DNA from: Motiliproteus sp036964625
Lineage (GTDB): Bacteria; Pseudomonadota; Gammaproteobacteria; Pseudomonadales; Balneatricaceae
NCBI GenBank assembly: GCA_036964625.1
Contig: JBALTG010000001.1
Coordinates: 1 to 64,000, forward strand
Length of the DNA stretch: 64,000 bases
Reading direction: 5' to 3'
Below the pieces are notes generated by a model. It was not told where the DNA came from. It worked only from the letters and a program-made list of their open reading frames with translations, and made no database searches. Every line of letters starts with the position of its first letter. The first letter of the stretch is position 1. A program made the translations under genes and the position numbers. Positions 35,966 through 44,819 of the stretch are shown here, in pieces.

Positions 35966-36634
35966 ATGGCACGTGGAGTGAACAAAGTAATCTTGATCGG
36001 TAATCTTGGTCAGGATCCTGAAGTGCGTTACATGCCTAATGGTAATGCAGTTACCAATGTGACACTGGCTACCTCTGAGAGCTGGAAGGACCGCGAGAGT
36101 GGTCAGCAGCAGGAGCGCACCGAATGGCATCGGGTGGTGTTTTTCGGAAAACTAGCCGAAATCGCCGGCCAATACTTGCGTAAAGGGTCAAAGATATACG
36201 TTGATGGCGCTTTGCGGACCAATAAGTGGCAGGGGCAGGATGGCCAGGATCGTTACACCACCGAGATTGTCGTCGGTAATGGAGGTTCGATGCAGATGCT
36301 TGACTCGCGTCCCGGAGATCAAGGCGGCTACCAGCAGCAGGGCCAGCAAGGTCAGCAGCAGGGTCAGCAACAGCAGCCCCGCCCTCAGCAGTCTCAGCAA
36401 CAGCCTCAGCAGCAACAACAGCAGCAAGCGCCTGCGCAGAATTATTCGCAGCAGTCTGGTCAGCAGTCTGGTCAGCAGTCTGGTCAGCAGTCTGGTCAGC
36501 AGGGCGGTTACGGTGCCCGGCAGCCATCCGCGCCACCCAAGAACCGGCCACAGAATCAGCCCCAGAATCAACCACAAAGCCCGCCACAACCCCCGGCGGG
36601 TATGGATGATTTTGACGACGACATTCCGTTTTAG
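35966..36634 (+). CDS. ssb: Single-stranded DNA-binding protein
   Basis: SSB coats single-stranded DNA and recruits repair and replication proteins. The 222-residue product has the OB fold in residues 1-110 (GVNKVILIGNLGQDPEVRYMP; WHRVVFFGKLAEIAGQYL) and ends with DDDIPF, the protein-interaction tip. The linker is unusually long and glutamine-rich. It includes GQQS repeated several times, encoded by a 12-bp tandem repeat (36449-36508). Most gammaproteobacterial SSBs are about 170-190 residues, so the linker is expanded. Confidence 0.96.
   Translation: MARGVNKVILIGNLGQDPEVRYMPNGNAVTNVTLATSESWKDRESGQQQERTEWHRVVFFGKLAEIAGQYLRKGSKIYVDGALRTNKWQGQDGQDRYTTEIVVGNGGSMQMLDSRPGDQGGYQQQGQQGQQQGQQQQPRPQQSQQQPQQQQQQQAPAQNYSQQSGQQSGQQSGQQSGQQGGYGARQPSAPPKNRPQNQPQNQPQSPPQPPAGMDDFDDDIPF
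36449..36508 (+). repeat. 12-bp tandem repeat inside ssb
   Basis: CAGCAGTCTGGT is repeated four times exactly (36449-36496), with a fifth variant copy, adding QQSG units in frame. Length change by slippage would alter the SSB linker by four residues per unit without breaking the frame. Confidence 0.9.
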
Positions 36635-36651
36635 GTTTAGGGACCGTTTCT

Positions 36652-37527
36652 TTGTTTGAGCTACCCGCATTATTGGTCGTCGGTGCTCAAGGCCAGCTCG
36701 GTTATGAGGTGGAGGTCTTGGCTCGGGAGCAGGGCTTTAGCTTGACCGCGCTGGATCATGCTCAGCTCGATATTCTCGATAGCGCTGCGGTGGTGGCTGC
36801 TTTAGCTGAGTACAAGCCTAAGTTTGTCATTAATGCAGCAGCCGTTCTCAATACCCAGGAGCAGCAACTGGCGGCTTATGCGGCTAATACCCGTGGAGCG
36901 GCTATTCTGGCTGAAAATTGTCGCGCTGCTGGCTGTGCGATGATCCACCTGTCTTGTGCCGAGGTGTTTGCGGGGGATCTGAATGAGCCGTACGCAGAGG
37001 ATCAGAATCCCGCTCCGCTTACCCTGTATGCGCAGAGCAAGGCGCGGGGAGAGGAGCTGGTTCGAGCGGCGTTACCGCAGCATATTATCTTGCGTACCGG
37101 GTGGCTGTTTGGGGTCCGAAGTGGCAGCTTTGTTCGCGAGTTGCTGGAGCAGGCTCGGCAACAGGAGCAGGTCTGCATTGCGGATGGATTGGTCGGTGAT
37201 CCGACCCCCGCTGCGGATGTGGCCAGGGTTATTCTGGCGATGATCAAGCAACTGGACAGTGGCGCTGAGTGCTGGGGTACGTATCATTATTCCGCCTCTG
37301 AAAGCGTCAGCTGGTTCGGTTTTGCCGAGGCTATTATTGCTACAGCCAGGCAGTATGCCGATATTTCGTTGGAGCGATTGCTAACACGGCCTCAGGCACA
37401 GTTGCCGATGCGTCAGCGTCCCGTCAATAGCCGCCTGGATTGCGATAAAATTTTGTGCACGTTCGGTATCCATCAGCGCGCGTGGCGTTCGGGGCTGATG
37501 CAGGTCATTCGCAATTATTACAGCTAG
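36652..37527 (+). CDS. RmlD-like NAD(P)-dependent sugar reductase
   Basis: This 291-residue extended SDR protein resembles dTDP-4-dehydrorhamnose reductase. It has the nucleotide site VVGAQGQLGYEV, the YAQSK catalytic Tyr/Lys motif (YxxxK) and the stretch RTGWLFG, all typical. Start is TTG at 36652, the only start before the Rossmann motif; the site upstream is weak (GGGACC). It is only 17 bp after ssb. No other nucleotide-sugar genes are nearby, so the true substrate is uncertain. Confidence 0.8.
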   Translation: MFELPALLVVGAQGQLGYEVEVLAREQGFSLTALDHAQLDILDSAAVVAALAEYKPKFVINAAAVLNTQEQQLAAYAANTRGAAILAENCRAAGCAMIHLSCAEVFAGDLNEPYAEDQNPAPLTLYAQSKARGEELVRAALPQHIILRTGWLFGVRSGSFVRELLEQARQQEQVCIADGLVGDPTPAADVARVILAMIKQLDSGAECWGTYHYSASESVSWFGFAEAIIATARQYADISLERLLTRPQAQLPMRQRPVNSRLDCDKILCTFGIHQRAWRSGLMQVIRNYYS

Positions 37528-37762
37528 TTCGTGACAGCGGTTGTTATAGCAGTCTCGAATAGCTGGGACAGAAAGGCACAGTGAGCTAGATGCGCGCAGT
37601 GGGTTAAATTGCCGCACTGACCCAGGCGTCTGTTGTATTTTCCGCACGACTGCATGATTGCAGGCGATAGAGCAGCGCAGCAGCGGTTGTCGAATAGATC
37701 CGTGTTAACGTTGACAGCCGCCTAGGCTGCAGTGAAGTAACTCTCAGAATCCGGTGGTGTTG

Positions 37763-38758
37763 ATGTCAAATCCTTCCCTGATTGATCGCTTTGGTCGTCA
37801 CGTCGATTACATCCGAATTTCGGTCACCGATCGCTGCGATTTCCGTTGTGTTTATTGCATGGCTGAGGAGATGAGCTTTGTGCCTCGTCCTCAGGTATTA
37901 AGTCTTGAAGAGATCGAGCTGACCGCGCAGGCGTTCGTAGCGCTGGGGGTTAAAAAAATCCGCTTGACCGGTGGTGAGCCGTTGGTGCGACGCGGCATCG
38001 TATCGCTGTGTCAGCGGTTGTCGGCCCTGGAAGGCCTGGATGAATTAGTGATGACCACCAATGGCTCGCAGCTGCCGAAGTTGGCCAGTGCTCTCAGTGG
38101 TGCAGGGGTTAAACGCCTCAATATCAGTTTGGACTCGCTGCGTGCTGAGCGATTCGCCGCGCTGACCCGTACCGGTCGACTCGATCAGGTGGTGGCCGGG
38201 ATTGACGCCGCCTGCGCTGCAGGATTCAAGCGGATTAAGCTCAATGCGGTGATCATGAAGGGCCGTAACGACGACGAGGTGCTTGATCTGGTTGAGTTTG
38301 CGCGTGAGCGCAATCTGGATATCAGCTTTATCGAAGAGATGCCGCTAGGGGTTATTCGTGAGCATGATCGCGAAGAGTCCTATTGCTCTAGCGAGGAGGT
38401 GCGCGATTTGATTCAGCAGCGTTATGCGCTGCTCGATTCCACGCTGGTGACTGCGGGGCCGTCTCGCTACTATCAGATGGCTGACAGCGCTAGCCGGATC
38501 GGTTTTATCTCCCCCCACAGTCATAATTTTTGTCATGCCTGTAATCGAGTGCGTTTGACTGCAGAGGGGCGGTTGTTGCTCTGTCTGGGCAACGAGCATT
38601 CGTTCGATCTTCGTGCGCTGCTCCGCGCGCCTGGGTTTACCCCGGCTCAGCTAGAGCCCGCCATCCGCAAGGCCATGGATCTAAAACCAGAGAAGCATGA
38701 GTTCGACCTCAGTGGCGAGCCTCAAATCTTACGTTTTATGAACATGACCGGTGGCTGA
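37763..38758 (+). CDS. moaA: GTP 3',8-cyclase MoaA
   Basis: MoaA is the radical SAM enzyme that starts molybdenum cofactor synthesis, making 3',8-cyclo-GTP with MoaC acting next. The 331-residue product has the N-terminal cluster motif CDFRCVYC (Cys25, 29, 32), the C-terminal cluster CHACNRVRL...LLLCL, and the essential terminal Gly-Gly (MTGG). ATG 37763 is chosen (GGTGG upstream); a GTG nine bases earlier is possible. moaC and moaD lie 1.3 kb downstream with an acyltransferase between. Confidence 0.96.
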   Translation: MSNPSLIDRFGRHVDYIRISVTDRCDFRCVYCMAEEMSFVPRPQVLSLEEIELTAQAFVALGVKKIRLTGGEPLVRRGIVSLCQRLSALEGLDELVMTTNGSQLPKLASALSGAGVKRLNISLDSLRAERFAALTRTGRLDQVVAGIDAACAAGFKRIKLNAVIMKGRNDDEVLDLVEFARERNLDISFIEEMPLGVIREHDREESYCSSEEVRDLIQQRYALLDSTLVTAGPSRYYQMADSASRIGFISPHSHNFCHACNRVRLTAEGRLLLCLGNEHSFDLRALLRAPGFTPAQLEPAIRKAMDLKPEKHEFDLSGEPQILRFMNMTGG

Positions 38759-38926
38759 TTATGGATTCATCCGCCATCCAGGTGTGGGCGGAGGTCTTTT
38801 CTCCGCGCACGCCTGCCTTTTGTACTAAGAACGCGTAGAATGTGCGCCTCGTATCGTGCCGGAGCGCTCCGTTTCGGGTTGGTTGAGAAATAGATAACGG
38901 GCTGTTAATGGCTCGATAATGGCTGC

Positions 38927-40075
38927 ATGAACACAGTAGATACAGACCAGTTTGACGAAATTCGCCCCTACAACGACAGTGAGGTGGCCGCTGTGATTGG
39001 TCGTTTGCTGACCACTCCGGAGCTCATTACGGCGTTGATGAAATATCGCTTTCCGCGACTCAGCCGTTGGCTGCCTTTTCTGCTTCGGCCGCTGGTTATA
39101 CGCGTGCTCTCCAAGCAGTTGGCCGGTATCGATACCGTGGCGAAGATCCAGGATGTGATCGCCTCCTACATCCAAAGCATGGTTGACCGCACGACCGGCC
39201 AGTTGAGCTTCTCTGGGATCGAGCGGCTCAATCCAGGGGTTGCTTACCTGTTTATCTCCAATCATCGCGATATTGCCATGGACCCAGCGTTTGTTAATTG
39301 GGGGCTGTATCACAACGGCATGGACACCGCGCGCATCGCCATTGGCGATAATCTGCTTAAGAAGCCCTATGTCTCGGATCTGATGCGCCTCAACAAGAGT
39401 TTTATTGTTAACCGCTCTGCGACAGGTGTGCGTGGCAAGATGAAGGCGTTATCCCAATTGTCAGCGTATATCGACCACTCGATTGCTGGTGGTAACTCCG
39501 TTTGGCTGGCGCAGCGTGAAGGGCGCGCCAAAGATGGCAATGACCGCACCGAGCCTGCGATTTTGAAGATGCTCTTTATGAGTTTGAAAAAACGCGGGCT
39601 GAGTTTTCCTGAGGCGGTCAAGGCGTTGCATATCGTCCCGGTTTCTATCTCTTACGAATACGATCCCTGCGATGCCCTCAAGGCGTCGGAGTTGCACGCG
39701 TTGGCATCTCAGGGGGGCTATGAGAAGTCTCAGTTTGAGGATATCGAGAGTATCGTTCAGGGTATTGTCGGTTACAAAGGTGATATTCATGTGGCCTTTG
39801 GTAAGCCGATGGCTGGTGAGTTTGAAACCGCCGATGATCTGGCTCGCGCAATAGATGAGATGGTTATCAGTAACTACCACCTGCATAGCTCAAACTTGCT
39901 GGCAGCCGAGGGGGAGGGGGCTCAGGTATCGGCCGCTCAGCGCGACCGTTATCAGCGCCGGGTTGCCGGGATCGATACTGAATCCCTGCCTTGGTTTGAG
40001 GCGCAGTATGCCAATCCGGTCCTGAACAAGCAGAGGCTGGCGTCACTATCGAAAGTTAAGGGGGCTCATGACTGA
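38927..40075 (+). CDS. PlsC-like acyltransferase family protein
   Basis: This 382-residue protein contains a lysophospholipid acyltransferase-like domain. The block SNHRDIAMDPAFVN (residues 111-124) corresponds to acyltransferase motif I, but His113 and Asp119 are five residues apart instead of the usual four. Other conserved-looking stretches are IAIGDNLLKKPYVSDLMRLNKSFIVNRS and WLAQREGRAKDGNDRT, the latter in the place of motif III. No signal peptide. It overlaps moaC by 8 bp, so it is co-transcribed with molybdenum cofactor genes without an obvious functional link. Specific substrate unknown. Confidence 0.75.
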   Translation: MNTVDTDQFDEIRPYNDSEVAAVIGRLLTTPELITALMKYRFPRLSRWLPFLLRPLVIRVLSKQLAGIDTVAKIQDVIASYIQSMVDRTTGQLSFSGIERLNPGVAYLFISNHRDIAMDPAFVNWGLYHNGMDTARIAIGDNLLKKPYVSDLMRLNKSFIVNRSATGVRGKMKALSQLSAYIDHSIAGGNSVWLAQREGRAKDGNDRTEPAILKMLFMSLKKRGLSFPEAVKALHIVPVSISYEYDPCDALKASELHALASQGGYEKSQFEDIESIVQGIVGYKGDIHVAFGKPMAGEFETADDLARAIDEMVISNYHLHSSNLLAAEGEGAQVSAAQRDRYQRRVAGIDTESLPWFEAQYANPVLNKQRLASLSKVKGAHD

Positions 40076-40562
40076 CAAGAATCTTACCCATCTGGATGCC
40101 CAGGGGCATGCGCATATGGTGGATGTATCCGGCAAGGATGTGACGACGCGTGAAGCGCGTGCCGAGGCCTACATTCATATGTTGCCAGAGACGTTGGCGA
40201 TGATCAGCGAGGGGCGTCACCATAAGGGTGACGTGCTCGCCGTGGCGCGTATTGCGGGTATTCAGGCGGCCAAGCGTTGTTCCGACATCATCCCGCTCTG
40301 TCATCCGCTGATGCTCAGTAAGGTCACTGTTGATCTGTACCCGGAGCCTGAGCAGCAGCGGTTGCGGATCGAAACTCTGTGCAAACTTAATGGCCGCACC
40401 GGCGTTGAGATGGAGGCGTTGACAGCGGCATCGGCTGCTGCGTTGACGCTGTACGATATGTGTAAGGCGGTTGATCGCGGCATGAGTATCGAGGGTGTTC
40501 GGTTGTTGGAAAAGATCGGCGGACGGAGTGGTCATTGGCGGGCGGAGGATAGGCAAGCATGA
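40068..40562 (+). CDS. moaC: Cyclic pyranopterin monophosphate synthase MoaC
   Basis: MoaC converts 3',8-cyclo-GTP to cyclic pyranopterin monophosphate. The 164-residue product has MVDVSGKDVTTREARAEA, the conserved CSDIIPLCHPL with catalytic His, and GVEMEALTAASAAALTLYDMCKAVD. It overlaps both neighbours (8 bp with the acyltransferase, 4 bp with moaD). Confidence 0.96.
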   Translation: MTDKNLTHLDAQGHAHMVDVSGKDVTTREARAEAYIHMLPETLAMISEGRHHKGDVLAVARIAGIQAAKRCSDIIPLCHPLMLSKVTVDLYPEPEQQRLRIETLCKLNGRTGVEMEALTAASAAALTLYDMCKAVDRGMSIEGVRLLEKIGGRSGHWRAEDRQA

Positions 40563-40810
40563 TCAGTGTGGTTTTTTTAGCCAGCATTCGTGAGCGTTTG
40601 GCGTGCCAGCAGATGCCGTTCGAGATGAGTGCGGCCCAGTTCAGTGTGGCGGAGCTAACAGAGTGTCTGGCCCAGCGCGGTGATCTGTGGCGCCAGGTGC
40701 TGATGGATGGCCGGGTGTTGGTGGCGGTTAATCAGCAGATGAGTCGCGCAGATAGCATCATCCATGACGGTGACGAAGTAGCGTTTTTTCCTCCCGTTAC
40801 CGGCGGTTGA
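40559..40810 (+). CDS. moaD: Molybdopterin synthase sulfur carrier MoaD
   Basis: MoaD is the ubiquitin-like sulfur donor subunit of molybdopterin synthase. The 83-residue product ends with the required Gly-Gly (FFPPVTGG), which becomes the thiocarboxylate. Start overlaps the moaC stop (ATGA). Its catalytic partner MoaE, normally the next gene, is not in the window. Confidence 0.93.
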   Translation: MISVVFLASIRERLACQQMPFEMSAAQFSVAELTECLAQRGDLWRQVLMDGRVLVAVNQQMSRADSIIHDGDEVAFFPPVTGG

Positions 40811-40831
40811 GTCGATAGGTTTTCAGAGTCT

Positions 40832-41560
40832 ATGTCCTACGTTCGCGCGTTTTTGTTCTATCTGGTTATGATTTTAGCTACCGTTGTGCACTCGACCTTG
40901 TGTCTGGTTTTTGCCAGTTGGTTGCCGTTTCGGCTTCGCTTTAAAATTGTCAGCTCGGTCAACCATCTCTTTATTGGCTGGTTGCGGCTGGTCTGTGGGG
41001 TTCGCTACCAACTGGTTGGACAAGAAAATCTGCCTCAGGGGCGCCCGTATGTGCTTCTGGTTAATCACCAGAGCGAATGGGAAACTATCTACTTGCAGCT
41101 GTTGGTCCAGCCGATTAGTACCGTGTTAAAGAAAGAGTTGTTGCGTATCCCCTTCTTTGGCTGGGCGCTGGCACTGTTGCGACCGATCGCGATTGACCGG
41201 TCGCAGCGAACGGGCGCAATAAAGCAGTTACTAAAGCAGGGTAAGCAGCGTCTTGAAGAGGGGGTTCCGGTGGTAATTTTTCCACAGGGAACCCGGGTTG
41301 CCGCGGGTCAGCTGGGTAAGTTTAACAAGGGCGGTGCGATGCTGGCGTGCAGCGCCAAGGTGCCGGTCGTGCCGATGGTTCATAATGCCGGAGAGCACTG
41401 GCCATCGGGGCGCTTTGCTAAGATTCCCGGGCTGATTCGAATTGAAATTGGTGAGCCCATCGCAACCGAGGGGCGCAGTGTCGATGAGGTGTTTCAGCAG
41501 TCAACGGGTTGGATTCTGAGCCGTTTAGAGGGCGCTGCAGATGTCGCGGTTGCGGATTAA
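40832..41560 (+). CDS. 1-acyl-sn-glycerol-3-phosphate acyltransferase (LptA/PlsC type)
   Basis: This 242-residue membrane enzyme should convert lysophosphatidate to phosphatidate. It has an N-terminal membrane segment (about 8-30). Motif I NHQSEWET has His79 and Glu84, a HX4E variant also seen in the Pseudomonas LptA-type branch. FPQGTR (150-155) replaces the usual FPEGTR. A basic region KFNKGG follows. It begins 21 bp after moaD and ends at a terminator shared with the convergent fabB. Two acyltransferases thus flank moaCD. Confidence 0.9.
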   Translation: MSYVRAFLFYLVMILATVVHSTLCLVFASWLPFRLRFKIVSSVNHLFIGWLRLVCGVRYQLVGQENLPQGRPYVLLVNHQSEWETIYLQLLVQPISTVLKKELLRIPFFGWALALLRPIAIDRSQRTGAIKQLLKQGKQRLEEGVPVVIFPQGTRVAAGQLGKFNKGGAMLACSAKVPVVPMVHNAGEHWPSGRFAKIPGLIRIEIGEPIATEGRSVDEVFQQSTGWILSRLEGAADVAVAD

Positions 41561-41578
41561 GTGTTGATTGGAAGGCAT

Positions 41579-41610
41579 AAAAAAGCCGCTCTGTGAGCGG
41601 CTTTTTTTTT
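41579..41610. terminator. Bidirectional terminator between plsC-like gene and fabB
   Basis: AAGCCGCT / GAGCGGCTT stem with a 4-nt loop is preceded by six A and followed by nine or more T residues, so it can act in both directions for the two convergent genes. Confidence 0.9.
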
Positions 41611-41625
41611 ACCGGTACGTGTCGC

Positions 41626-42843
41626 TTAGTCGCGGTAGCGCTGGAACACCAAGGAAGCGTTGGTGCCGCCGAAGCCGAAGCTGTTAGACATGACCCGTTC
41701 CAGACCGGCGTTATCCTTGCGTTCGGTAATAATCGGCATGCCCGCCGCTTCTTCGTCCAGAGTCTCGATGTTGGCCGAAGCCGCAATAAAGTCGTTCTCC
41801 ATCATCAATAGGCAGTAGATCGCCTCTTGAACCCCTGCAGCACCCAGGGAGTGACCCGACAGGGATTTGGTGGAACCCACAACAGGGATCTCGTCGCCGA
41901 AAGCGAGCTTGACCGCTTTGAGCTCCTGCATATCGCCGACCGGGGTGCTGGTGCCGTGTGCATTGATGTAGTCGATATCGCCGTCGACAGTGCTCATGGC
42001 CTGCTGCATGCAGCGCATAGCGCCTTCACCGGAAGGTGCGACCATGTCATAGCCATCGGAAGTGGCGCCGTAGCCAACCAGTTCGGCGTAGATCTTGGCA
42101 CCGCGCGCCTTGGCGTGCTCCAGCTCTTCGATCACCAGCATGCCGCCACCACCGGAGATGACAAAACCATCACGGTTAGCATCGTAAGCGCGGCTGGCCT
42201 TGCCAGGCGTGTCGTTGTATTTGGATGACAGTGCGCCCATGGCATCAAACAGGCAGCTCATGGACCAGTGTAGCTCTTCGCCACCGCCGGCAAAGATAAC
42301 ATCTTGCTTGCCCAGCTGGATCAGCTCCATGGCGTTGCCGATGCAGTGTGCGCTGGTGGAGCATGCGGAGGTGATGGAGTAATTCACGCCCTTGATCTTA
42401 AACGGCGTTGCCAGGCAGGCGGAGACCGTGCTACCCATGGTGCGGGTAACTCGGTACGGGCCTACACGCTTCAGGCCGCGGTCGCGAAGGATGTCGGCGG
42501 CCTCTACGATGTTGGCAGAGGAGGCGCCGCCGGAGCCGGCGATCAGGCCGGTACGGACGTTGGAGACCTGATCTTCGGTAAGCCCGGAGTCCGTCACTGC
42601 GTTTTTCATTGCCAGGTAGGTATAGGCGGCAGAATCACCCATGAAACGCATTAGTTTGCGGTCGATGAGCGGGGACATGTCGAGGTCGATGCTGCCTGCA
42701 ACGTGGCTGCGAAACCCCAGCTCTTTGTACTCCTTCTGAAAGGATATGCCGGAGCGTCCTGTTTTCAGAGACTCGGTAACGGTCTCCTTATCGCAGCCGA
42801 TGCATGATGTGATACCGATTCCGGTGACAACGACACGTCGCAT
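41626..42843 (-). CDS. fabB: 3-oxoacyl-[ACP] synthase I FabB
   Basis: FabB elongates fatty acids and is needed for the unsaturated branch. The 405-residue product has the thiolase fold with the nucleophile Cys in ITSACSTSAHC and the His residues in NAHGTSTPVGD and SLSGHSLGAAG. It follows fabA on the minus strand with a 127-bp gap that contains an attenuator-like hairpin. Confidence 0.96.
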   Translation of the reverse strand: MRRVVVTGIGITSCIGCDKETVTESLKTGRSGISFQKEYKELGFRSHVAGSIDLDMSPLIDRKLMRFMGDSAAYTYLAMKNAVTDSGLTEDQVSNVRTGLIAGSGGASSANIVEAADILRDRGLKRVGPYRVTRTMGSTVSACLATPFKIKGVNYSITSACSTSAHCIGNAMELIQLGKQDVIFAGGGEELHWSMSCLFDAMGALSSKYNDTPGKASRAYDANRDGFVISGGGGMLVIEELEHAKARGAKIYAELVGYGATSDGYDMVAPSGEGAMRCMQQAMSTVDGDIDYINAHGTSTPVGDMQELKAVKLAFGDEIPVVGSTKSLSGHSLGAAGVQEAIYCLLMMENDFIAASANIETLDEEAAGMPIITERKDNAGLERVMSNSFGFGGTNASLVFQRYRD

Positions 42844-42878
42844 AGGTCGAACCTCTTTCGTATTGAAAAAATGGAGCT

Positions 42879-42923
42879 AAAAAAAGCCAAGCCCCATTTT
42901 CTGATATTGAAGCCAGCTTGGCT
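42879..42923 (-). terminator. Attenuator-like hairpin in the fabA-fabB gap
   Basis: On the minus strand AGCCAAGC and GCTTGGCT form an 8-bp stem with a 23-nt loop, followed by seven T residues: an intrinsic terminator layout between fabA and fabB. It would make fabA expression exceed fabB, or give a control point. Confidence 0.7.
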
Positions 42924-42970
42924 AGTCTTTACTGAGACTGCAGCACTGCCGTTTGTTGTTTAGTATAAGA

Positions 42971-43486
42971 TCAAAAGTCGGATGTTGAGGTGAACAGTCC
43001 GACCTTGAGGTCTTTGGCGCTGTAGATTTCTCGGCCATCGACCGACATGGTGCCGTCGGCAATGCCCATGACCAGTTTGCGTTCAATCAGGCGCGAAAGC
43101 TCCAGGTGGTAGGTGACCTTTTTGGCGCTAGGGAGGACTTGGCCAAAGAACTTGATTTCGCCTGCGCCGAGTGCACGGCCGCGCCCCTTGTTGCCTTTCC
43201 ATGCCAGAAAAAAGCCAACCATCTGCCACATGGCGTCCAGGCCCAGGCAGCCGGGCATCACCGGATCACCGGGGAAGTGGCAGTCGAAAAACCACAGGTC
43301 AGGGTTGATATCCAGCTCAGCAATGATCTCTCCTTTGCCGTACTTGCCACCATCGGCATTGATGGTGACGATGCGGTCGGCCATCAGCATATTGCCGACA
43401 GGAAGCTGTGCATTACCGGGGCCGTTCATCTCGCCATAGCCACATTGCAGCAGTTCGTCGCGAGTAAAGGAAGATGGCTTTGTCAT
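42971..43486 (-). CDS. fabA: 3-hydroxydecanoyl-[ACP] dehydratase/isomerase FabA
   Basis: FabA dehydrates 3-hydroxydecanoyl-ACP and isomerises the product to the cis-3 form, the entry to unsaturated fatty acids. The 171-residue product contains the active site HFPGDPVMPGCLGLDAMWQ with the catalytic His, and Asp in the following helix. The family length is about 171. First gene of the fabAB pair; the two work in sequence. Confidence 0.96.
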   Translation of the reverse strand: MTKPSSFTRDELLQCGYGEMNGPGNAQLPVGNMLMADRIVTINADGGKYGKGEIIAELDINPDLWFFDCHFPGDPVMPGCLGLDAMWQMVGFFLAWKGNKGRGRALGAGEIKFFGQVLPSAKKVTYHLELSRLIERKLVMGIADGTMSVDGREIYSAKDLKVGLFTSTSDF

Positions 43487-43523
43487 TGGCGCAAAGATCC
43501 GTTAAGTATGAATTAAAAGCCAA

Positions 43524-43529
43524 ACTATA
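43524..43529 (-). promoter_or_regulatory. Candidate -10 element of fabA
   Basis: TATAGT on the minus strand lies about 38 bp before the fabA start. No good -35 was found at the right distance, so activation by a regulator is possible. Confidence 0.35.
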
Positions 43530-43584
43530 CCGGTTTTAGGCGGGTTTCGCCTAGATAAATACGGCTCATCTGGAATCTGGGCGG

Positions 43585-44553
43585 TTAGGTTCGGCGGTTA
43601 ACGGCAAGCTCTGCCAGGTGTTGCAGGATGTCACGAAAAGGTGTTGCTGGAATTAGTTCGAGTTGCTCCAGGGCGAGGTCTGCCTGACGCTGGGCTTGGT
43701 TGAACGTATAGTCTATGGCGCCACTATCGACCACCGCCTGGCGAATGGGCTCCAGGTCATCCAGGCCGCCTTTACGGATCGCTTGGCGGATGAGTTGGCG
43801 CTGCGCTTCCGTGCCATGTTTCATGGTATAGATCAGCGGCAGTGTCGGTTTGCCTTCGGCCAGGTCATCGCCCACATTTTTACCCATCTCCTCGGCGGAG
43901 CTCTGGTAGTCAAGGACGTCATCTACCAGCTGAAACGCGATCCCCAGGTGGCGACCGTAGAGCTGCAGTGCTTGGGCTTGGGGCGGGTTTGCACCGGCGA
44001 TAATGGCTCCCGTCTGGCTGGCTGCTTCGAACAGCATCGCGGTCTTGCCCAGGATGACCTTCATGTAGCTGGCCTCGTCGACATCGGGGTTCTTGCAGTT
44101 AAGCAGTTGCAGGACTTCGCCTTCGGCGATGACATTGGTGGCGCTTGAAACAACCGACATGATCGGCATCGAGTTCAGCTCAACCAGCATCTGGAACGCA
44201 CGCGAGTAGAGAAAATCGCCTACCAGTACGCTAGGTGCGTTGCCCCATCGGGCGTTGGCAGTCGCTTTGCCGCGACGCAGGTCTGATGTGTCAACGACGT
44301 CGTCATGAAGGAGTGTGGCGGTATGGATGAATTCAATAACAGCCGCTAGGTTGATGTGTCCGGTTCCCTGGTAGCCGCATCCGCGAGCGGCGAGCAGTAC
44401 CAGTAGCGGGCGAATGCGCTTGCCGCCACTTTCGACGATATAGCTGCCAATTTTCTCCACCAGCGGTACGCCGGAGTGAAGATTGCCGAGGATGAATTGG
44501 TTTACCGCTTCGAAATCGGCGCCGATTTGAGGATGAAGTTGATGTGGCTGCAT
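43585..44553 (-). CDS. ispB: Octaprenyl diphosphate synthase-type polyprenyl synthetase
   Basis: IspB makes the isoprenoid side chain of ubiquinone. The 322-residue product (start ATG 44553) has GGKRIRPLLVLLAAR, the first aspartate motif LLHDDVVDTSDLRRG and the second QLVDDVLDYQ, and KPTLPLIYTM. The frame is open to a TTG at 44610, but the family length favours the chosen start, whose ribosome site is weak. It is divergent from rplU, the common arrangement. Confidence 0.9.
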   Translation of the reverse strand: MQPHQLHPQIGADFEAVNQFILGNLHSGVPLVEKIGSYIVESGGKRIRPLLVLLAARGCGYQGTGHINLAAVIEFIHTATLLHDDVVDTSDLRRGKATANARWGNAPSVLVGDFLYSRAFQMLVELNSMPIMSVVSSATNVIAEGEVLQLLNCKNPDVDEASYMKVILGKTAMLFEAASQTGAIIAGANPPQAQALQLYGRHLGIAFQLVDDVLDYQSSAEEMGKNVGDDLAEGKPTLPLIYTMKHGTEAQRQLIRQAIRKGGLDDLEPIRQAVVDSGAIDYTFNQAQRQADLALEQLELIPATPFRDILQHLAELAVNRRT

Positions 44554-44638
44554 GGGTAGGCTGGCGTTATGATTTGAGGGAATGCTAAGGGGGTGCAATA
44601 ACAGAGTCAAGAACTTCGCAGGCGCTTCTTCATCTGGG

Positions 44639-44667
44639 TTGTTTTTTGTGCACCCTTGGCGTAGTAT
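44639..44667 (+). promoter_or_regulatory. Candidate promoter of rplU-rpmA
   Basis: TTGTTT (44639-44644), a 17-bp spacer and TAGTAT (44662-44667) lie upstream of rplU in the 266-bp region shared with ispB. The leader would be about 150 nt. Confidence 0.45.
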
Positions 44668-44819
44668 TCGCTCCCCTGTGGTTCGTTCAATTTTCAGACG
44701 GTCGTTTCTTAATCGTTTGAGCTCCCTATCATATGGTCAGGCGCATGCAGTCGGTGCTCTGCTCCATTAGAAGTAGGCGTTAAATAGTAGCCGGACGAAG
44801 CCCGTAACTGGAGAAAAAT

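Noticed and set aside
37528..37762. Molybdenum cofactor riboswitch ahead of moaA
   Set aside because: The position is right, but only a small CAGCC/GGCTG hairpin is visible; the conserved riboswitch segments could not be found by eye.
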